Shown: positions 1-7,802 of the stretch, piece by piece
How positions within the stretch are numbered: position 1 is the stretch's first letter
Layout of the letters: every line of letters begins with the position of its first letter
Source of the DNA: Methanolinea sp.
Lineage (GTDB): Archaea; Halobacteriota; Methanomicrobia; Methanomicrobiales; Methanospirillaceae
Direction of reading: 5' to 3'
Assembly: GCA_024518585.1 (NCBI GenBank)
Contig: JANIHI010000002.1
Location: 62,001-126,000, forward strand
DNA length: 64,000 nt
Position numbers and translations under genes: made by a program
Notes under the pieces: generated by a model
The model's database searches: none
What the model saw: only the letters and a program-made list of their open reading frames with translations
Told to the model about the DNA's origin: nothing

Positions 1-345
1 TGACCTCCCCTTCACCCGGCCGACTTCCTGCCCCGTCCCGTCACGGATGCGCATGGTCATGCACCGGAACTCGTGGCAGATACGCGGGCGGAACGGGTAA
101 ATGGTGCAGGAAAAGATACCATCGTCCTGCCGCCGGAGGAACGGGCACCACCCCCTCTCCCACGCAGGGGGATCCGTGCGGGAAAAGAGGGCGACGAGGG
201 ATGGGACGACCTGCACAGGGAGCGTCTCGCGGGTCACACGGACGCTGATGAGAAAAGAGCGGGGAGATGTGGTCCTGATGACCTGGATGTGCCTTCCAAG
301 GCTCATGCAGCACTTTCCACACCGCGTGCAGGGAAAGACTGTCAC
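1..345 (-). CDS. YkgJ-family Cys-cluster protein (partial)
   Basis: The gene runs off the left edge, so only the first 115 residues are visible. They hold the family's Cys signature: CTRCGKCC at residues 6-13, CPF at 67, then Cys80, Cys90 and Cys95 in the context TIYPFRPRIC. This pattern is that of the zinc/iron-chelating domain proteins (YkgJ, UPF0153), probably binding an Fe-S cluster or metal; the biochemical role is unknown. The start is GTG, overlapping the truA stop as GTGA, with a GGGGAG Shine-Dalgarno a few bases upstream inside truA. It is therefore the last visible gene of a PHP-truA-ykgJ operon. Confidence 0.8.
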   Translation of the reverse strand, partial: MTVFPCTRCGKCCMSLGRHIQVIRTTSPRSFLISVRVTRETLPVQVVPSLVALFSRTDPPAWERGWCPFLRRQDDGIFSCTIYPFRPRICHEFRCMTMRIRDGTGQEVGRVKGRS

Positions 346-1193
346 GACCTTACACTCCCCTGGTCCGGGCCATCCCCCGCGAGGTGTCCGATGACGCGGG
401 CCATCACCCGGTGGGACGCAAGTTCCCGGCTGAGGAAGCGCCGTGCCCGGTGACCCGGGTCGACCGGGATGAAGGAAAACCCGTACGCGATCTCCCAGAG
501 CACAAGCCCCCCGGGTGCCGCAGGGGAGAGGGGCCCGACGGAGGCGCCCTCCAGGCGTGACGCGATCTCGCCTTCGTCCCCCCTGCCTGACCCGACAAGA
601 GAGAGGGCCTGCGCCATGTACCGCACCATGTGCCAGAGGAAGCTCTCGGCACACACCTCAAAGACGGGGAGACCCCCCTCGGCAAAGACCCGGGCGGACA
701 GGACCCTCCGGACCGGGTCCCTGCCATCCCGGCGGGCGAACTGCGAGAAGTCGTGCGTCCCCAAAAAGATCCGGGCAGCCCGGTCCATTGCCGGGACGTC
801 GAGATCCCGGTCTCCAAAGAAGTACCGGTACGTCCTGTGGTGGGCCGCGTGCCGCGGGTGGAAGTCGGGGGGGACCTCTGCGTACCCTGTCACCCACAGG
901 TCGGAAGGCAGGTGCCAGCGGAGGAGGGAAACCGCCCGACCGGGGAAGGGCGTGGAGATGCAAAAGACCTGTCCCCGTGCGTGGACGCCCCGGTCGGTTC
1001 TCCCTGCCGCCTGGAAACGACCGGACCGGGCGTCGGAAAAGAGACCCAGCCGGAGGCAGGCGGCAAAAAACTCCCCCTCGACGGTCCGCGGACCTGCCTG
1101 GACCTGGGACCCAAAAAAACCATCGCCGATGTACCCGCAGCGGAAAGCGAGCCGTCTTACCTCTGGGAGATCCTGTGCGAGATCCTCTTCCAT
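342..1193 (-). CDS. truA: tRNA pseudouridine synthase TruA
   Basis: Converts uridines 38-40 of the tRNA anticodon stem to pseudouridine in the cytoplasm. The 283-residue product carries the catalytic motif GRTDRGVH with the nucleophilic Asp near residue 67, and the downstream FLWHMVRYM segment typical of TruA. Length is close to archaeal homologues. The ATG start lies 37 bases inside the preceding PHP gene; no better in-frame start follows before conserved sequence (RLAFRCGYIGDGFFGSQ). It is followed by the YkgJ gene with a 4-base overlap. Confidence 0.93.
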   Translation of the reverse strand: MEEDLAQDLPEVRRLAFRCGYIGDGFFGSQVQAGPRTVEGEFFAACLRLGLFSDARSGRFQAAGRTDRGVHARGQVFCISTPFPGRAVSLLRWHLPSDLWVTGYAEVPPDFHPRHAAHHRTYRYFFGDRDLDVPAMDRAARIFLGTHDFSQFARRDGRDPVRRVLSARVFAEGGLPVFEVCAESFLWHMVRYMAQALSLVGSGRGDEGEIASRLEGASVGPLSPAAPGGLVLWEIAYGFSFIPVDPGHRARRFLSRELASHRVMARVIGHLAGDGPDQGSVRS

Positions 1194-1825
1194 GTGTTTC
1201 TCAGCGACTGCCGCGTGTAGGTGCGAAGCGGGGTCATTCTCCCGAATGCGTGCGTCTTCCCGGCCCGTATTGCAGCAAGGAGGGACGCCAGGTCAGGAGG
1301 GCTCTCCACGAGCGTCCGGCCATACCCGACAAACCGGGCATTATGGGCATCCGACCCGCCGACACAGGGCTTGCCCAGCCTCCGTGCGACCCGCCCGGCC
1401 TTCCTGTTTGCTGCCCCCACGATGTACCTGCTGTTGAAGACCTCGATCGCATCGACGTCATTGACCCAGGAATCGATCTTTCTCCCAGCCCCGTGCCGCC
1501 AGAGGTGGAAGGGGTGGGGGAGGATCACCAGGCCGCCGGCCGCCCGTGCCAGCCTGACCGTCTCTGCCATGTCAAGGCCCCGGGGGATCGGGGCCGTTAC
1601 ACCGAGCACGAGGAGGTGGCCCTGGAGGGTGGAGACCTCGATCCCGGGGATTATGATGAGCCGCGTGGGGAGTGTGAGGGCGAGGAGTGCCCCGGAAACC
1701 GTGTCGTGGTCTGTGATGGCGATTGCATCCAGCCCGACCGACTCCGCCCGGAAGATGACCTCTTCAACGCTGCTCTCCCCGTCCCGGGAGTGGTTGGTAT
1801 GGACGTGGAGGTCGCAGGCAAGCAT
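1157..1825 (-). CDS. PHP-domain metal-dependent phosphoesterase
   Basis: The 222-residue protein begins with the PHP metal-site motif DLHVHTNHSRDG (Asp5, His7, His9), followed by ITDHD near residues 38-41, PGIEVS, a conserved HPFH and GGSDAHN, all expected metal ligands. The family includes TrpH-like nucleoside bisphosphate phosphatases; the actual substrate cannot be read from sequence. First gene of the leftward operon with truA; it diverges from the dihydropteroate-synthase-like gene across only 42 bases. Confidence 0.88.
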   Translation of the reverse strand: MLACDLHVHTNHSRDGESSVEEVIFRAESVGLDAIAITDHDTVSGALLALTLPTRLIIIPGIEVSTLQGHLLVLGVTAPIPRGLDMAETVRLARAAGGLVILPHPFHLWRHGAGRKIDSWVNDVDAIEVFNSRYIVGAANRKAGRVARRLGKPCVGGSDAHNARFVGYGRTLVESPPDLASLLAAIRAGKTHAFGRMTPLRTYTRQSLRNTWKRISHRISQR

Positions 1826-1867
1826 CTGATCATACCCTTTTTGACCTGTGTGATATTAAGAAGATTT

Positions 1868-3280
1868 ATGCGCATCCTCCTCCCGACCGGCAGGGCAACC
1901 CGGGCGGTGGTGGAAGAGGCAGCAGCAGGCCTGGACGCCCGCGTGGTCGTGACCGGGGAGATCGCCTCGTTCCTCACCCCGGAGAAACTTGCGGCCCTCC
2001 TCCGTGAGGACCGGTACGACATGGCGATCGTGTCCGGGATGTGTGTCGCGTCATTCCGCGGGGTGGAAGAGGAGACGGGGGTCCCCGTCTTCCTTGGCCC
2101 CCGCCACGCGGCAGACCTCGGTTTTATCCTCTCCCTCCTCCCGGATCTTGCCCTCTCGCGGACCACGCCGGCCGATGACCTCCTCGTGGAAAAGAGGAGG
2201 AAAGAGGCCGAGTCCCGTATCGCGGCGGCAGAGGCTGCATCAGACTTCACGTTTGTCATCAGGGGTGTCCGTATCGGCGGGACATCGCGGATGAAAGTGC
2301 TTGCCGAGATCATGGACGCCCACCGGGTGCCAGATATCCGGGAAAGGGTTGAGGACTTTTTTGCCCGGGGAGCAGACATCGTGGACCTCGGGTTCTCGTT
2401 TGACGCGACACCCCGCGACGTTGCAGCGGTCTTCTCCCGGCTTGAGAAAACCGATGGCCCCCTCTCTGTCGATACCCAGGACCCTGCCCTGATCGAGGCG
2501 GCCCTCGGGAGGGCGGACCTCGTGCTCAGCCTCCAGGAGGAGAACATTCCCCGGGTGGGAAAAATGGTCGGAGACGCCGGGATAGTGGCCGTTGTCGTTC
2601 CCGGAGAGCGGGGGCTTTCCGCGAACCTCGAAGCAGCACGGGATGCCGGTATCGAGTGCCTCCTCGCCGACCCGCTCCTTCCCCCAGCAGGGTCGGGCCT
2701 TGTCGGGGCCCTCGGGCGCTTCTCCGGGTACGATGTCCCCCTCTTCTTTGGCGCCGGCAACGTCGTCGAGCTCCTGGACGCCGACTCCATCGGCCAGAAC
2801 GCCCTCCTTGCGGCAATGGCCGCGGAAACCGGCGCTTCGGTCATCTTCACGAGCGAGCATTCTGACAAGACCCGTGGCTCGGTTGCAGAGATGCGGCGGG
2901 CGACAGAGATGATGGTCCTTGCGCGGGGCCGGCCTTACCCCAAGGATCTCGGCATCGATCTCCTGGTGATCAAGGAGAAGAGGAGGAGGAGGGAACCTCC
3001 CCTCGAGTACAGGGAAACCATCAGGGCGGGTCCCGCCCCGTCCGAGATTAGTTACGACCCCTGCGGCAATTTCCGGATAGGTATCGAGGGCGACGAGATC
3101 GTTGCCGTGATCCACGGGCGGGCCTACCGGGGGAGGTCGTGGGTGGACGTCTTTTCTGCCCTTCTCGCGAACCGGGAGGTCTCCCTCCTCGACCACGCGG
3201 CCTACCTGGGAGCCGAGCTCTTCAAAGCCGAGCTTGCCATCCGGTTCGGGCGGAGTTTTGAGCAGGACGGGCCGTTTTGA
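1868..3280 (+). CDS. Dihydropteroate synthase-like protein
   Basis: A 470-residue protein of the archaeal dihydropteroate-synthase-related family (MJ0107 type). An N-terminal domain (about 1-140, starting MRILLPTGRATRAVV) precedes a pterin-binding TIM-barrel-like domain (about 140-400) with ADIVDLGFSFDATP, PLSVDTQDPALIEAAL and FGAGNVVELLDADSIGQNA. Family members are thought to act in methanopterin (tetrahydromethanopterin) synthesis, but the reaction for this branch is not settled. The ATG is preceded by an AT-rich stretch (TGATATTAAG). A much longer open frame extends upstream on the same strand, but that part lies antisense to truA and the PHP gene and was rejected. Confidence 0.85.
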   Translation: MRILLPTGRATRAVVEEAAAGLDARVVVTGEIASFLTPEKLAALLREDRYDMAIVSGMCVASFRGVEEETGVPVFLGPRHAADLGFILSLLPDLALSRTTPADDLLVEKRRKEAESRIAAAEAASDFTFVIRGVRIGGTSRMKVLAEIMDAHRVPDIRERVEDFFARGADIVDLGFSFDATPRDVAAVFSRLEKTDGPLSVDTQDPALIEAALGRADLVLSLQEENIPRVGKMVGDAGIVAVVVPGERGLSANLEAARDAGIECLLADPLLPPAGSGLVGALGRFSGYDVPLFFGAGNVVELLDADSIGQNALLAAMAAETGASVIFTSEHSDKTRGSVAEMRRATEMMVLARGRPYPKDLGIDLLVIKEKRRRREPPLEYRETIRAGPAPSEISYDPCGNFRIGIEGDEIVAVIHGRAYRGRSWVDVFSALLANREVSLLDHAAYLGAELFKAELAIRFGRSFEQDGPF

Positions 3281-3338
3281 GGGGGCACCACCCTGGCCAA
3301 TCGTTTTTTGATTCTGCCAGTCAAATAAGAAAAATTAC

Positions 3339-3710
3339 ATGAGAGTCAGGGGCATTCACCAGGCACTCCTTGACCTCCTCCTCGAACTCGGGAGGGACAA
3401 CCACCCCAGGGAATTTGCCGGGGTCCTGCGGGAGGAAGACGGGGTTATCACCGAGTTCTCCCTGCTGCCCGGGACGGTGACCGGCGGCGAGAGTGCTAGC
3501 CTCTTCCTCGACATGATGCCCCTCGACACGCACCTTGCGGGGAGTGCCCACAGCCACCCAAACGGCGTGCTCTCCCCCTCGCAGGCGGACATCTCCTTCT
3601 TCCCGCGGGCAGGCACGTACCACCTGATCATCGGGTACCCCTACAAATCGGACTGCTGGAGGAGCTATCGCGCCGATGGGAGCCCCGTTGCGCTGGAGGT
3701 GGTGGAATGA
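3339..3710 (+). CDS. JAB1/MPN (JAMM) metalloprotease-like protein
   Basis: A 123-residue stand-alone JAMM domain. The zinc motif is intact: His71-x-His73, Ser81 and Asp84 in HSHPNGVLSPSQAD, with a candidate catalytic Glu in REFAGVL. Archaeal JAMM proteins cleave isopeptide bonds of ubiquitin-like SAMP proteins or act as related peptidases; the substrate here is inferred only. The stop overlaps the start of ribL as ATGA, so the two are co-transcribed. Confidence 0.87.
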   Translation: MRVRGIHQALLDLLLELGRDNHPREFAGVLREEDGVITEFSLLPGTVTGGESASLFLDMMPLDTHLAGSAHSHPNGVLSPSQADISFFPRAGTYHLIIGYPYKSDCWRSYRADGSPVALEVVE

Positions 3711-4153
3711 AGCGGGTTGTGGCAACAGGCACATTCGACATCCTCCACCCCGGGCACCTCTACTACCTCGGGGAGTCCCGCAAGCTGGGGGATGTCCTGT
3801 ACGTGATCGTTGCAAGGGACCAGAACGTGCGGCACAAGCCCAGGCCCGTGATCCCCGAGGACCAGCGTGTCAGGATGGTCGCCTCTCTCCGGGTCGTTGA
3901 CCACGCGGTCCTCGGCGACCTCCATGACATGTTCCGGCCCATCGAGGAGATCCGGCCGGATGTCATCACGTTCGGGTACGACCAGCACTTCAACGAGGAG
4001 AAGATACGGGACGAGCTGGCAGCCCGGGGCCTTGCACCCCTCCTGGTGAGGATCGGGCAGTACAGGGGAGATCCCTACTGCAGCTCGCGGGAGATCGTTC
4101 AGTTAATCCGGGATAGGGACAGACAAGAGCGGGGCAGCCCGGAGAGAGTATGA
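3707..4153 (+). CDS. ribL: Archaeal FAD synthase RibL
   Basis: Transfers AMP from ATP to FMN to give FAD. The 148-residue protein is a single cytidylyltransferase-fold domain with the nucleotide-binding motif GTFDILHPGH at residues 8-17 and the later substrate loop RGDPYCSSREIV; this matches the archaeal RibL type (MJ1179), which lacks the bacterial riboflavin kinase half. It is translationally coupled (ATGA) to the JAMM gene. FAD supply fits the flavin-dependent FrhB of the hydrogenase encoded at the far end of the window. Confidence 0.88.
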   Translation: MKRVVATGTFDILHPGHLYYLGESRKLGDVLYVIVARDQNVRHKPRPVIPEDQRVRMVASLRVVDHAVLGDLHDMFRPIEEIRPDVITFGYDQHFNEEKIRDELAARGLAPLLVRIGQYRGDPYCSSREIVQLIRDRDRQERGSPERV

Positions 4154-4255
4154 ACGCCCGGCGCCAGGGAAAATTGGTTTTCCTGGCCCCCGGACCCCCA
4201 CCCCTGCGCGATCCCAGGCCTGGTCTTTCCCTTTTGCGGGGGACACCGTCCATCA

Positions 4256-4270
4256 CGTTAATATAAAGGA
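4256..4270 (+). promoter_or_regulatory. TATA element of the encapsulin operon
   Basis: The sequence CGTTAATATAAAGG is the best archaeal TATA match in the 172 bases after ribL. It predicts a transcript start near 4285-4290 and a leader of about 35-40 bases before the cargo gene. A GC-rich stretch precedes it, so the encapsulin genes probably have their own promoter rather than depending on ribL read-through. Confidence 0.55.
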
Positions 4271-4325
4271 ACGAAACAAGGCATACTTTGGGTTTTTCAG
4301 CCCGCCATTGGGAAGTGTGACGAGT

Positions 4326-4697
4326 ATGCCAGAATTTGGGACAGCGTTCTCCGGGAAGAAGAGTGACCGGATCCTGACACCGGCCGAGCTGGTCCGTGCC
4401 ATCCGGCTGATGGTCGCTGCCGAGTACGAGGCAGTCCAGATGTATACCCAGCTTGCAGAGTCCATCGACAACGATCTTGCACGGGAAGTCCTCCTCGACA
4501 TTGCCGACGAGGAACGCGTGCACGCCGGTGAATTTTTGCGGCTGCTCCAGGAACTCGTTCCGGACGAGCCTGACTTCTATGCCCAGGGGGCAGCAGAAGT
4601 GGAAGCAGAGATCGCAAAGCGTGCACAGCCGAAGGGAGCCAGCATGCCGGAAGAGAAGAAAGAGAATCCCCTGACGATCGGGTCGCTGAAGGGGTGA
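4326..4697 (+). CDS. Encapsulated ferritin-like cargo protein (EncFtn type)
   Basis: A 123-residue helical protein placed directly before the encapsulin shell gene. The core MVAAEYEAVQMYTQLAES and DIADEERVHAGEFLRLL supplies the Glu and E-x-x-H residues of the half-ferritin ferroxidase site, which forms only when two subunits pair. The last residues, LTIGSLKG, match the encapsulin targeting peptide consensus (L-T-x-G-S-L), joined through an acidic, Lys-rich linker. Expected role: oxidise Fe(II) and deliver it to the shell lumen. ATG was chosen over a TTG 18 bases upstream. Its stop overlaps an alternative GTG start of the shell gene. Confidence 0.9.
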   Translation: MPEFGTAFSGKKSDRILTPAELVRAIRLMVAAEYEAVQMYTQLAESIDNDLAREVLLDIADEERVHAGEFLRLLQELVPDEPDFYAQGAAEVEAEIAKRAQPKGASMPEEKKENPLTIGSLKG

Positions 4698-4705
4698 TAA
4701 AAGAC

Positions 4706-5503
4706 ATGTCCAGCCAGTACCTGGGGCGCAGCGATGCCCCTATCAGTGCAAAGACCTGGTCCCTGCTTGACCGGGCAATGGTCGATTCAGCAAAAAGCGT
4801 CCTTGCAGGGCGAAGACTCCTCGAGATCGAGGGACCCTACGGCCTTGGCCTCAAGGCAGTTCCGCTCGAGGACTGCCGCGTGAGCGAGTGCCTTGCCGTG
4901 AGCCAGTTCGTCCCCGTTCACATGATCTATACCCGCTTCTCGCTCGGGTTGCGGGATATCGTCTCCTATGAACAGAACGGGCTCCCCTTCTCGGCAGCCC
5001 CCGCTGCCCAGGCCGCGATCGAGTGCGCCCGGCAGGAAGATGCCCTCGTCTTCGAGGGTGCGGCCGGGGTTACAGGTCTGACGACGCACGAGGCGACGGG
5101 GACACTCGCCCTTTCCTCGTGGAACACCGTGGGGAAGGCTGCGGATGACATCATCCAGGCGATGATCATCCTCGACGAGGCAGGGTACCATGGGCCCTAT
5201 GCCCTCGCGCTGGCCCCTTCGCGGTACAACCTCCTCTTCCGGAGGTATCTCCAGGGCCAGAGCACCGAACTTGAACACATCCAGACCATCGTGACGGACG
5301 GCGTCTACAAGGCGCCTGTCCTCAAGAGTGGGGGTGTACTGCTCGCAACCGGGAAACGGTATGGATCGATCGTTCTCGGCCAGGACATGACGGTGGGGTA
5401 CGTCGGGCCCGCGGGGGACAGCCTCGAGTTCTCGGTCACAGAGAGCCTTGCGCTCCTGATCCGGGAACCTGCATCCATCTGCGTTCTCCGGGACAAGAAG
5501 TAA
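4706..5503 (+). CDS. Encapsulin shell protein (family 1, Linocin-M18 type)
   Basis: A 265-residue HK97-fold shell protein that self-assembles into an icosahedral protein compartment. Family hallmarks are the N-terminal LGRSDAPISAKTWSLLDRAM, the GRRLLEIEGPYG segment, EDALVFEG, GPYALALAPSRYN and the C-terminal ILGQDMTVGYVGP, in the order seen in the Thermotoga protein. The ATG is preceded at ideal distance by GGGGTGAT, a near-perfect Shine-Dalgarno that spans the stop codon of the cargo gene; the GTG inside that site is the less likely start. Unlike the Pyrococcus protein, the ferritin domain is not fused to the shell. Confidence 0.95.
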   Translation: MSSQYLGRSDAPISAKTWSLLDRAMVDSAKSVLAGRRLLEIEGPYGLGLKAVPLEDCRVSECLAVSQFVPVHMIYTRFSLGLRDIVSYEQNGLPFSAAPAAQAAIECARQEDALVFEGAAGVTGLTTHEATGTLALSSWNTVGKAADDIIQAMIILDEAGYHGPYALALAPSRYNLLFRRYLQGQSTELEHIQTIVTDGVYKAPVLKSGGVLLATGKRYGSIVLGQDMTVGYVGPAGDSLEFSVTESLALLIREPASICVLRDKK

Positions 5504-5518
5504 GGTCCCCCCTGTCTC

Positions 5519-5538
5519 TTTTTTTTTTTTTTTTTTTT
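5519..5538 (+). terminator. 20-T tract after the encapsulin gene
   Basis: An uninterrupted run of 20 thymines follows the encapsulin stop and ends exactly at the stop codon of the convergent helicase gene. Oligo-T tracts terminate archaeal RNA polymerase. For the opposite strand the same run gives oligo-A, so it would act mainly on rightward transcription. Confidence 0.75.
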
Positions 5539-7802
5539 CACCCGTTATCCAGGACAAGGGAGAGCAGCTGGTGAGCCGCTTCCTTGTCGAGGGGCTGGTT
5601 GTCGCTCCCGCACTTGGGGGAGAGGATGCAGGACGGGCACCCCCGGTCGCATCCGCAGTCTGCAACGAGGGCCCGGGCAGTCGAAAGAAGGGTCTCACAG
5701 ATCTCGTACCCCTTCTCGGCAAGGCCGATCCCCCCCTCGTACCCGTCGTAAACAAAGACAGTGGGTTGCCCGGACTCGCCGCCGCAGGGGGTCGAGAGTC
5801 CTCCGATATCCCAGCGGTCACACAGCACGTGGAAAGGCATGACGGCAATGAGGGCATGTTCCATCCCGTGGAGACCGCCGGCAAGGTCGCGCCCCGACAG
5901 GGAGACGGCATCGCAGGGCCCGGGGGCTACCTCGAGCCAGAGACTCCTCGTCGGGAACTGGACGGGGGGGAGGTCGAGGGGCTCGATCCCGATGACACTC
6001 TCCCGCTCGATCATCTTGTAGGCGGTGTACTGCTCTGTCACTTCCACGTCACCGTAATGGAGGCGGGCGCCGGGGAGCTCGCGGCTGGCCCTCACTGCCG
6101 TCACCCTGACAGAGCCCGATTTCAGGGGCCGGGTATAGTAGTCCACGTCAACAGGGGTGACATGAATCGTCCGGGACTCGAGGTCGAAAGACTCCACCCG
6201 GAACTGTTCTCCCTGGTGGAGGAGGATCGCACCCTTGTGGGCTTCCCGGTATGCCTGTGCCCGGTCGAGGGTCTCGAGGACGCGCCCGTTGCACAGGACC
6301 GCAAAGGTCTCGCGAAAACCCCCCTCGAGCGAGACGAGGTCTGCGGCCCGCCGTGTCCCCGCGTATATCCAGCCCCTGCGGGTCCTGCCCAGGAGGGACT
6401 GGGCAGCAAGGGAGGAGACGGTGAGGGGGAGGGTTGGGGGGAAGAGGTCGCGGTCCGCATCGCAGTCGAGGGGCAGCTCGGCTGCCGCACACAGGACCTG
6501 CCCGGAGAGGATGTAAGGGTTTTCAAGGTCGATGATGGCATGCTCCAGGGGGGCCCCGAAGAAGGCGTCCGGGTGGTGCATGAAGTACTGGTCGAGGGGA
6601 TTCGGGGACGCAACGAGGATTGCAAGTGCATCCCGTGCGTTCCGGCCGGCACGCCCAACCTGCTGCCAGGCTGCCATCATCGTCCCGGGAAAGCCCGAGA
6701 GTACCACGGCATCGAGGGTCCCGACGTCGATCCCGAGCTCGAGCGCGTTCGTGGAGACAACGCCCCGGAGCGTGCCCGACTTGAGACCCTCCTCAATTGC
6801 CCTGCGCTCCTCCGGCAGGTACCCCGCCCGGTAGGAGGCAACCATCCCCTCCAGGGCGGGCCGGAAGACGTCTGCAACCTCCTCCCTGGTCCAGGAGGCA
6901 ACCAGTTCCGCTGTCCTTCGCGACCCGGAAAAACAGAGGGTCTGGAGACCGGCTTCCATGCACCGGGCGACGACCCGGGCAGAGTCGTGGTGCATCGACC
7001 TGCGGGGGGGCCATTCGCGGCATGGGTTGTAGAAGGCGATCGTCCGGGAGCCCCCCGGGGAACCGTCGCGCGAGATCACGCGGAAAGGCACCCCGCAGAG
7101 TTTCCGGGCAAACTCAGCCGGGTTGGCGAGGGTCGCGGAGGAGAGCACGAAACGGGGGGCTGCGCCATAGTTCCTGCACACCCTCCGGAGCCGCCGGAGG
7201 AGCAGCGCGACATGGGAGCCAAAGACACCCCGGTAGCGGTGGGCCTCGTCGACCACGACGGCGCAAAGCCCCCGGAAGAACCTGCTCCACTGGTGGTGCC
7301 AGGAGAGGATGTGGTGGAGCTCGTAACAGTTCGAGAGGATGATCCGTGCCTCCTGTCGTATCCGGCCACGCCTGCTGGTCTCCGTGTCCCCGTCGTAGAC
7401 CGCACTCACCGGTCCCGTCGAGAAACCCCCTTCCAGGGCCCGGAGTGCGACCTCCTGGTCGCGGGTGAGCGCCTTTGTGGGATAGAGGAACAGGAACGTG
7501 GACTCCGGCCGCGTCACAAGCTCCTCATAGACAGGGAGGGCAAATGCCAGGGTCTTTCCGGATGCCGTCGGCGTGGTGAGGATGAAGTTCTCGCCGTCCC
7601 GGAACGCCGAGACTGCCTCGCACTGGTGCGAGTAAAGGTGGATGCCCCGGGAATCGAGGAACCCCTTGATCTGTGGGGGCAGCGGTGGGTCGAGGGATCC
7701 AAAGACAGGATCCCTCGCCGGTATCTCCCGGGCGTAGACCCAGCCTTCCTGGAGCCCGGCGTCGTTTTGGAGGGCATCCAGCGCTTCCCGGATGGGACTC
7801 AT
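5538..7802 (-). CDS. mrfA: MrfA/YprA-like DExH helicase
   Basis: A 754-residue superfamily-2 helicase. Walker A is TTPTASGKT at residues 76-84, motif II is DEAH at 185-188, motif III is SSATLAN and motif VI is QQVGRAGRNARD. The C-terminus has the four-Cys DUF1998 signature DCGCDRGCPSCILSPKCG expected of the MrfA/Hrq1 group. The characterised bacterial relative works with the MrfB exonuclease in repair of mitomycin-type DNA damage, and the exonuclease is the immediately upstream gene here, overlapping as ATGA. Archaeal function is inferred from this conserved pairing. Confidence 0.88.
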   Translation of the reverse strand: MSPIREALDALQNDAGLQEGWVYAREIPARDPVFGSLDPPLPPQIKGFLDSRGIHLYSHQCEAVSAFRDGENFILTTPTASGKTLAFALPVYEELVTRPESTFLFLYPTKALTRDQEVALRALEGGFSTGPVSAVYDGDTETSRRGRIRQEARIILSNCYELHHILSWHHQWSRFFRGLCAVVVDEAHRYRGVFGSHVALLLRRLRRVCRNYGAAPRFVLSSATLANPAEFARKLCGVPFRVISRDGSPGGSRTIAFYNPCREWPPRRSMHHDSARVVARCMEAGLQTLCFSGSRRTAELVASWTREEVADVFRPALEGMVASYRAGYLPEERRAIEEGLKSGTLRGVVSTNALELGIDVGTLDAVVLSGFPGTMMAAWQQVGRAGRNARDALAILVASPNPLDQYFMHHPDAFFGAPLEHAIIDLENPYILSGQVLCAAAELPLDCDADRDLFPPTLPLTVSSLAAQSLLGRTRRGWIYAGTRRAADLVSLEGGFRETFAVLCNGRVLETLDRAQAYREAHKGAILLHQGEQFRVESFDLESRTIHVTPVDVDYYTRPLKSGSVRVTAVRASRELPGARLHYGDVEVTEQYTAYKMIERESVIGIEPLDLPPVQFPTRSLWLEVAPGPCDAVSLSGRDLAGGLHGMEHALIAVMPFHVLCDRWDIGGLSTPCGGESGQPTVFVYDGYEGGIGLAEKGYEICETLLSTARALVADCGCDRGCPSCILSPKCGSDNQPLDKEAAHQLLSLVLDNG

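Noticed and set aside
515-1867. Upstream part of a 921-codon plus-strand open frame ending with the dihydropteroate-synthase-like gene
   Set aside because: It is antisense to truA and the PHP gene, is rich in Arg/Pro/Gly as expected of GC-rich shadow frames, and the real gene has a sensible ATG at 1868.
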